Shown here: piece after piece, positions 59,606 through 64,000 of the stretch
Layout of the letters: the number at the start of each line of letters is the position of its first letter
Position numbering within the stretch: position 1 is the first letter of the stretch
Assembly (NCBI GenBank): GCA_905250125.1
Contig: CAJNOL010001034.1
Coordinates: 20,475 to 84,474 of the forward strand
From: Rotaria sordida
Taxonomy: Eukaryota; Rotifera; Eurotatoria; Philodinida; Philodinidae
Direction of reading: 5' to 3'
Length of the DNA stretch: 64,000 nucleotides
The notes under the pieces: generated by a model
Databases searched by the model: none
The model's input: only the letters and a program-made list of their open reading frames with translations
Told to the model about the DNA's origin: nothing
Program-made: the position numbers and the translations under genes

Positions 59606-59634
59606 CGGCTGAAGTCTCTGCTGTTTCTCCCTTG

Positions 59635-59957
59635 AGTCCGTCTAATTTTTCTCATATTCATATTCCAATTAAAGTGCAATCAAGAGATCTGAAAGTTTTA
59701 ACATAAGTTATACTCATGAAGTCCTTTCTATGTGTGAAGTTTCAGGTCAAAATTCAAATTTTGATTTTTCTTCATGGTCCCCTGAGGGGAACCACGGCAA
59801 TTTCCCATAGATAATTCGAAGAAAAAATCAAAGTTTGAATTTTGACCTGAAACTTCACACATAGAAAGGACTTCGTGGGTATAACTTATGTTAAAACTTT
59901 CAGAGTTCTTGATTGCACTTTAACTGGAATATGAATATGAGAAAAATTAGACGGACT
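59635..59957. mobile_element. foldback element with ~135 bp near-identical arms
   Basis: The left arm from AGTCCGTCTAATTTTTCTCA and the right arm ending TGAGAAAAATTAGACGGACT (one base aside) are inverted copies over nearly their whole length (CATATTCATATTCCA.TTAAAG, AAACTTCACACATAGAAAGG). The loop is about 50 bp (GGTCCCCTGAGGGGAACCAC within it). The high arm identity suggests a recent insertion. Related in wording to the foldback at 18202-18506. Confidence 0.85.
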
Positions 59958-61103
59958 ATATATTATGCTATCTTATGATATTTAACAAAAATAAATGTTG
60001 CACCATTTCTCACATATAAGTTCAAATGAGCTGAAATTTCTAATTTAGAGGTTCCTCGATATGCGCCTTCATGTGACATGCTTAAATCAAACATATGAAA
60101 AATAAATCGTCAATCTGCATACTGAGAATCAGACCCCAAATTCGGCTCTTCCAGTCTTGTTCAAAAACGTTTTGCTACCAAAGTTCAGTTCTACAAACTT
60201 TTGAAAACGCCAGTCGATGCATTTCGATGTGCTCTTTCAGATGAGACTACTGTCGATTAATTCTAGGGCACTGATTCGACCAACTTGCCGTATCTACGTG
60301 AGGATGTTTTCTGAAAATGGTATATAATATCAGACAAAAATCATCCAGGAATGAGATACTTTTATTACCATAAAGATATAGCCCATCATCGATAGTATTT
60401 ATGGTAAAAAAATCTCGGTGATGTCTCTTGTTGTTCTCGAGAAAACGAAGACTTACTGGAAAGTGTTGCACTATAAAGTACTCCAAATGGGACCTACTTC
60501 CTTACACTTGTATCGTTTATATCTCCAAAATAGCTCATCCGTTTGAGCTGAAATTTTCAGTTTCTTCTTAAATATGTTGGGCCTACCTGCTGTAAAAATA
60601 TCAGCCAAATCGATGACATCGATCGAACAGCGTTAGCCGTGGTTTACATGCAGTGCCTCCAAGGATAATATTGCTTTCAAATAAAAGAATGAACAGATCG
60701 ATTTTGAATGATTCTATTTTCGCAAAATATAAGGAATTCGAGAAAGATAAATTGTTGAAATCCTTCTAAAAGGCTGGAATTAATCTTGGTTGCTTATAGT
60801 CATACCTGAATTTCAAGATATTCAATGATTTTATTTGAAAGCTACGTAGATTAGAATAAAGCAAAAGTTAAGAAAAGTACTATATTAAAGGATATAAAAA
60901 TTTGAAAACAAGAATAAGAATATATGAAAGGAATAAGCAAGAAAAATATAAATAGTGAAAAATGAAAAGTTGAATTAAGATTTAGAAGTCTCCACAAACA
61001 AAAAGAGAAGAGTTATAACATATAAAAAGATTAAAAACTATTAAAAATGTAATCAAGAAAATGTTTTCAAGTCAAAGCCAAAGTTTTAGTTCATAATGAT
61101 TGG
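59958..61103. other. intergenic DNA
   Basis: No supported gene. The minus-strand ORF at 60247-60486 has no domain. Phrases such as GAGCTGAAATTT occur at about 60030 and 60548, suggesting decayed repeat DNA. 60900-61080 is an A-rich 3' flank of the minus-strand gene. Confidence 0.45.
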
Positions 61104-62790
61104 TTAGGGCGCAACGCCACCAAAACCGTCGACATAGACGTAACCTCGGTGACCTCCTGGCTCGCAGTCTGCTGCGAAAACAGTTAGAAGGAAGTTATGG
61201 CCTAGGCGAGTGGTATTGAAGGACAAGTGCTCTATTTGCCAAGATGGCGTATAGAAAAATTTTCCGGATACTAGAAAACGAGTATCGACTCCCACTGCGT
61301 CTGGTCCCCCATTGTACCGACGCGAGAGCAGCAACTCACCAGTGGTTGTATCTTTTAGTTCAATTATCATGAGACTGGACTCCACTACAGCGTGGCCACC
61401 ATTTTCCAAAACGGCCAACCAGGCAAAGTAAATGTCCGTACAGTAATAGCTATTGATTTGCTGGGTAAGGGCTGAGGCATAGCCACCGCTGTCTGTGTCC
61501 TCGACACGATATGCATACTTACCACGGTACACAATTTTCGGCATCAATGTTTTAAGGTTTGGATCATCGCCACTAGTAACAATACCTGAATGCGTGGTTG
61601 CAATACTTGAAACATATAGCGAACCATTTTGGTAAAAGTCTGATGCATTCAATAGTGGTGAATCGATCTTTTTTCGCGAGCCACCGCCGATTTTCCAACC
61701 AGAGGAATTGCCCAATTCGAAGTCGCCATTTATGAAACTGCTCACGTTACATTCTTTAAAAACAAAACAGAGGAAAAATAATCTACTCGTTTAATGTTAG
61801 AAATCGATCGTTAAAGCCACGATATAGTTTTTAACAGCAGATAAATCTTATTTCTGTTTCTGAACAGACAACGTTATAAGATAGCGATTGTGAACAAGCA
61901 AATAGTCTTCTAAGCACTTACACTAAAGTTTATGAAAAACCTTTACGAAACTCTATATCATTTGATTGTGTTTTTTAGCCGTGCAATATTTCATGTCCGT
62001 CGTACATTGGATTATCAAGGAACCGAAAGTATCCTTTAGAGCTATCTAACTCATAACTCGATGGATAACTATCAACGTCAGTTTGTTTCTATGACGGCTG
62101 CACTATTTCGTTACCTTTTACATTTGAACTATAACAACAATTTATCAAAGGGAGAAAATTGAATGTCAGCAAACAATGAATAAATGAGCACTCGCCCTTC
62201 CTCCCTCCACCAATTTGTCAACAAGCATAATAAACATCTTCAACATTATATCAAAGCTCATGTCGTACTTCTGTGAAACCGATCATGTAACTACTAAGAT
62301 GTATTTCTCATGTTTCAAGTATTACTTGAATTGCGGTGTAGCAGGTTCCTTGAGCAACTTTATCACGCACAACAATCATCATCTACTAGATAGATTATGA
62401 TGCTATAAGACCCTAGAAAAGCGTCTTTTCACAGATAAAATGCCAGACAAACATCAAGAAAAAATCTTCCACGATATGCTGTTCTACAGTAATCACACCA
62501 TTAGCAATAGCTTCAGCGATCTAGGACACTTAGCGGGAAAAGAGAATGGCTTACAATGTTTTGCTTACAATTGACGCATATTGCTTAAAGACTGCTTTCG
62601 AGTCGTCAATCAAATATGCTAGCGGAATCCCCACAGAACTTACGTTGGCAAATGTTTGATACACATTGGTTACTGACACAATCTCCATCAAGACGACATG
62701 ATTTTCCATTATTACATTTCGGACACATTCCACCGCCACAATCTATGTCAGTTTCATTTTGATTCATCACTCCATCGGTACAATTTGGAC
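61104..62790 (-). CDS. 3' exons of a secreted, Cys-rich modular protein
   Basis: Two minus-strand exons, 62790-62644 and 61753-61104, join in phase across an 890 bp GT-AG intron (donor CCAAC|GTAAG, acceptor TTAAAG). The first encodes a Cys-rich module of about 49 residues: NCTDGVMNQNETDIDCGG, then CPKCNNGKSCRLDGDC..NQCVSNIC, a pattern found in extracellular proteins of many eukaryotes and some bacteria. The second encodes about 216 residues: CNVSSFINGDFELGNSSGWK, then YAYRVEDTDSGGYASALTQ, IYFAWLAVLENGGHAVVESSL, FYTPSWQIEHLSFN and YVYVDGFGGVAP-stop, a beta-rich fold resembling carbohydrate-binding or jelly-roll modules. GC content and codon use are higher than in other genes here. The gene enters the first exon in phase 1, so more exons lie to the right, possibly beyond the window. 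Function unknown; probably extracellular. Confidence 0.75.
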
Positions 62791-64000
62791 CTGGAACGAA
62801 AAATATGAAATATTTCATATTTTGTACGGGCAAATATTAACCATAGGTATTTAGTTGAAAAATATACGAACAAAACTGCTGAATAGTGTAAAATTACACA
62901 ATCAAAGAATTTAAAATTCGAATCTAAATCAAAACTATAGCAGATAGAAATAGCTCAGAATTCGAATTCAGTGTTGAAAGTTTTTTCTCTCTATCAATGA
63001 AAATCATCGAGAGCAGTGAGCGTGAGCGACACTATTTATCTCACTCCAAAATTAGTGATGACGTATCATTGCAAAGGAAGTATGCCAACTTAGGAGTCAA
63101 ACAGCCTAAAACATTTGAGGCTAATTTTATTAGTCTGAGAATCAGTATTGAGCACTGATTATTTATCACGAGTTTACTTTGCATTTTATGACAAATAAAT
63201 TTTTCACATTTGGTGTTCCCTTGAAGTATCGAAAGAAATTTTTTATGGCCGTTCTATCAGATGCCTTTACAGTTCTATAGAAGTAATTGTGCTGATTAAG
63301 AATATCGCATTTCTTTAAAAAGTACTCAGATTATTAGCAAGATTTGAAGAACACTCTGAAAGCCTTAACAAGTAGTCTTTGACCTAAAGCTCCATTAAAC
63401 TCTGATTTAGATTCTTTGAAAGTAGGTCCATTCGATGCAGAATTTCTTTCTGTATCAGAATCTATAAGAATATTTTAGATGTTCAAATGTTTTTCTATTG
63501 ACAAATGTCAAATACCACCTAGATTGGTTCATATTATCACAAGTAATGAGTTTTTACAGATGCATTAGAGAGGCTTTTTTTAAATGAATATGTAATTCAA
63601 TGTGCTCTTTCTGATGACATCATTTTCAACTTGAAATTCGATGTTTAGTAAAGGGTGTGGATGTCGGGTCTGAGGTGTAGACTATGGGGATAGGTAGGTG
63701 TGAGGAAATAGCAAATCCACACCGACACTCAGACTTCACACTCCACACCCACACCGTCAAGATCTAGTTTATATCTTTGTAGATTACTGTTTATACTGTA
63801 TTCAGAATTTCATTTTCAGACTTCTATCATGATTCACAACTGATTTCATTCACGATGTTCACAAAAAAAAAGCAAAGGCTTCACCAAGATTTGAGCTCGT
63901 TTTTGTTCAGGATCTATTCAAGATATGTATATATTTAAATCACAACATCAATCTCAACACTACAATTGAGCAAAATCTCTACAATAACAAATAGAGACTT
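62791..64000. other. right end of the window
   Basis: No exon could be recognised, although the minus-strand Cys-rich gene must continue this way. AT-rich DNA with telomere-like hairpin H12 at 63652-63756. Confidence 0.5.
63652..63756. repeat. telomere-like hairpin H12
   Basis: The G-rich arm AGGGTGTGGATGTCGGGTCT..GGTGTAG..GGTGTGAGG, then a loop with AAATAGCAAA and the C-rich arm CCACACCGACACTCAGACTT..CCACACCCACACC. Confidence 0.8.

Larger units (their letters stand above)
58427..59634. mobile_element. element bounded by inverted ends, with two AGACTTCA arrays and an ORF
   Basis: The left end CAAGGGGGAAACAGCGGACTTC and the reverse complement of the right end (CAAGGGAGAAACAGCAGAG, then ACTTC) match over about 24 bp. 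Inside: an AGACTTCA minisatellite (58440-58850), an ORF region (59004-59237), and a second, shorter AGACTTCA array in the same orientation (59470-59605). The element starts 16 bp after one foldback and ends where another begins. Confidence 0.5.

Noticed and set aside
26292-63756. Each hairpin as a chromosome-fusion point
   Set aside because: Eleven head-to-head telomere fusions within 38 kb are not credible. A dispersed hairpin sequence explains the number and the shared loop better.

Overview
The window looks like bdelloid rotifer nuclear DNA. It is very AT-rich, and its genes are split by short GT-AG introns (about 50-75 bp, with a few of 0.7-2 kb). The protein families fit (lectin/EGF membrane protein, STRA6-like protein, NHL beta-propeller, rhodopsin-like GPCR), and the right half carries many short blocks built on a GTGTGGG/CCCACAC theme, close to the telomere repeat known from bdelloids. 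The assignment is inferred from these traits; no database search was possible. One assembly gap of 100 N lies at 48484-48583.

Left half (1-24 kb), gene-rich and mostly + strand: the 3' end of a Ser/Thr-rich gene (1-598); about 9 kb of AT-rich non-coding DNA with two inverted-repeat elements (2411-2772, 4008-4926); a C-type lectin/EGF single-pass membrane protein (9584-11287); a long STRA6-like multi-pass membrane protein (13386-17946); a dual-specificity phosphatase (19377-20119); and, 131 bp further on, a DnaJ/DnaJ-X co-chaperone (20251-23825) whose 2 kb intron holds two small DNA elements.

Right half (24-64 kb), sparser and full of mobile DNA: a type II membrane protein with a six-repeat NHL propeller (29249-32648); a Tigger/Tc5-like transposon with long terminal inverted repeats (35590-38380) beside a decayed piggyBac transposase (38419-39519); a decayed FLYWCH/Mutator-like transposase (42140-43735) between inverted subterminal arrays that abut telomere-like blocks; a putative type II glycosyltransferase-like gene with one in-frame stop (44327-45667); a class A-like GPCR on the minus strand (48702-49778); a TDP2-like endonuclease/exonuclease/phosphatase gene with one frameshift (55604-56629); a probable solo LTR (57156-57363); a cluster of three inverted-repeat elements (58144-59957), the middle one carrying two AGACTTCA minisatellites and a small ORF; and the 3' part of a secreted Cys-rich protein gene on the minus strand (61104-62790), which continues to the right.

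The most striking feature is a family of at least 11 palindromic blocks (G-rich arm, then C-rich arm) between 26 and 64 kb, with none seen in the first 26 kb. Two of them, 8.2 kb apart, share the same loop sequence, and others sit at the ends of the Mutator-like element. They look like a dispersed hairpin family built on telomere-like sequence, in a TE-rich, subtelomere-like compartment beside an ordinary gene-rich one.
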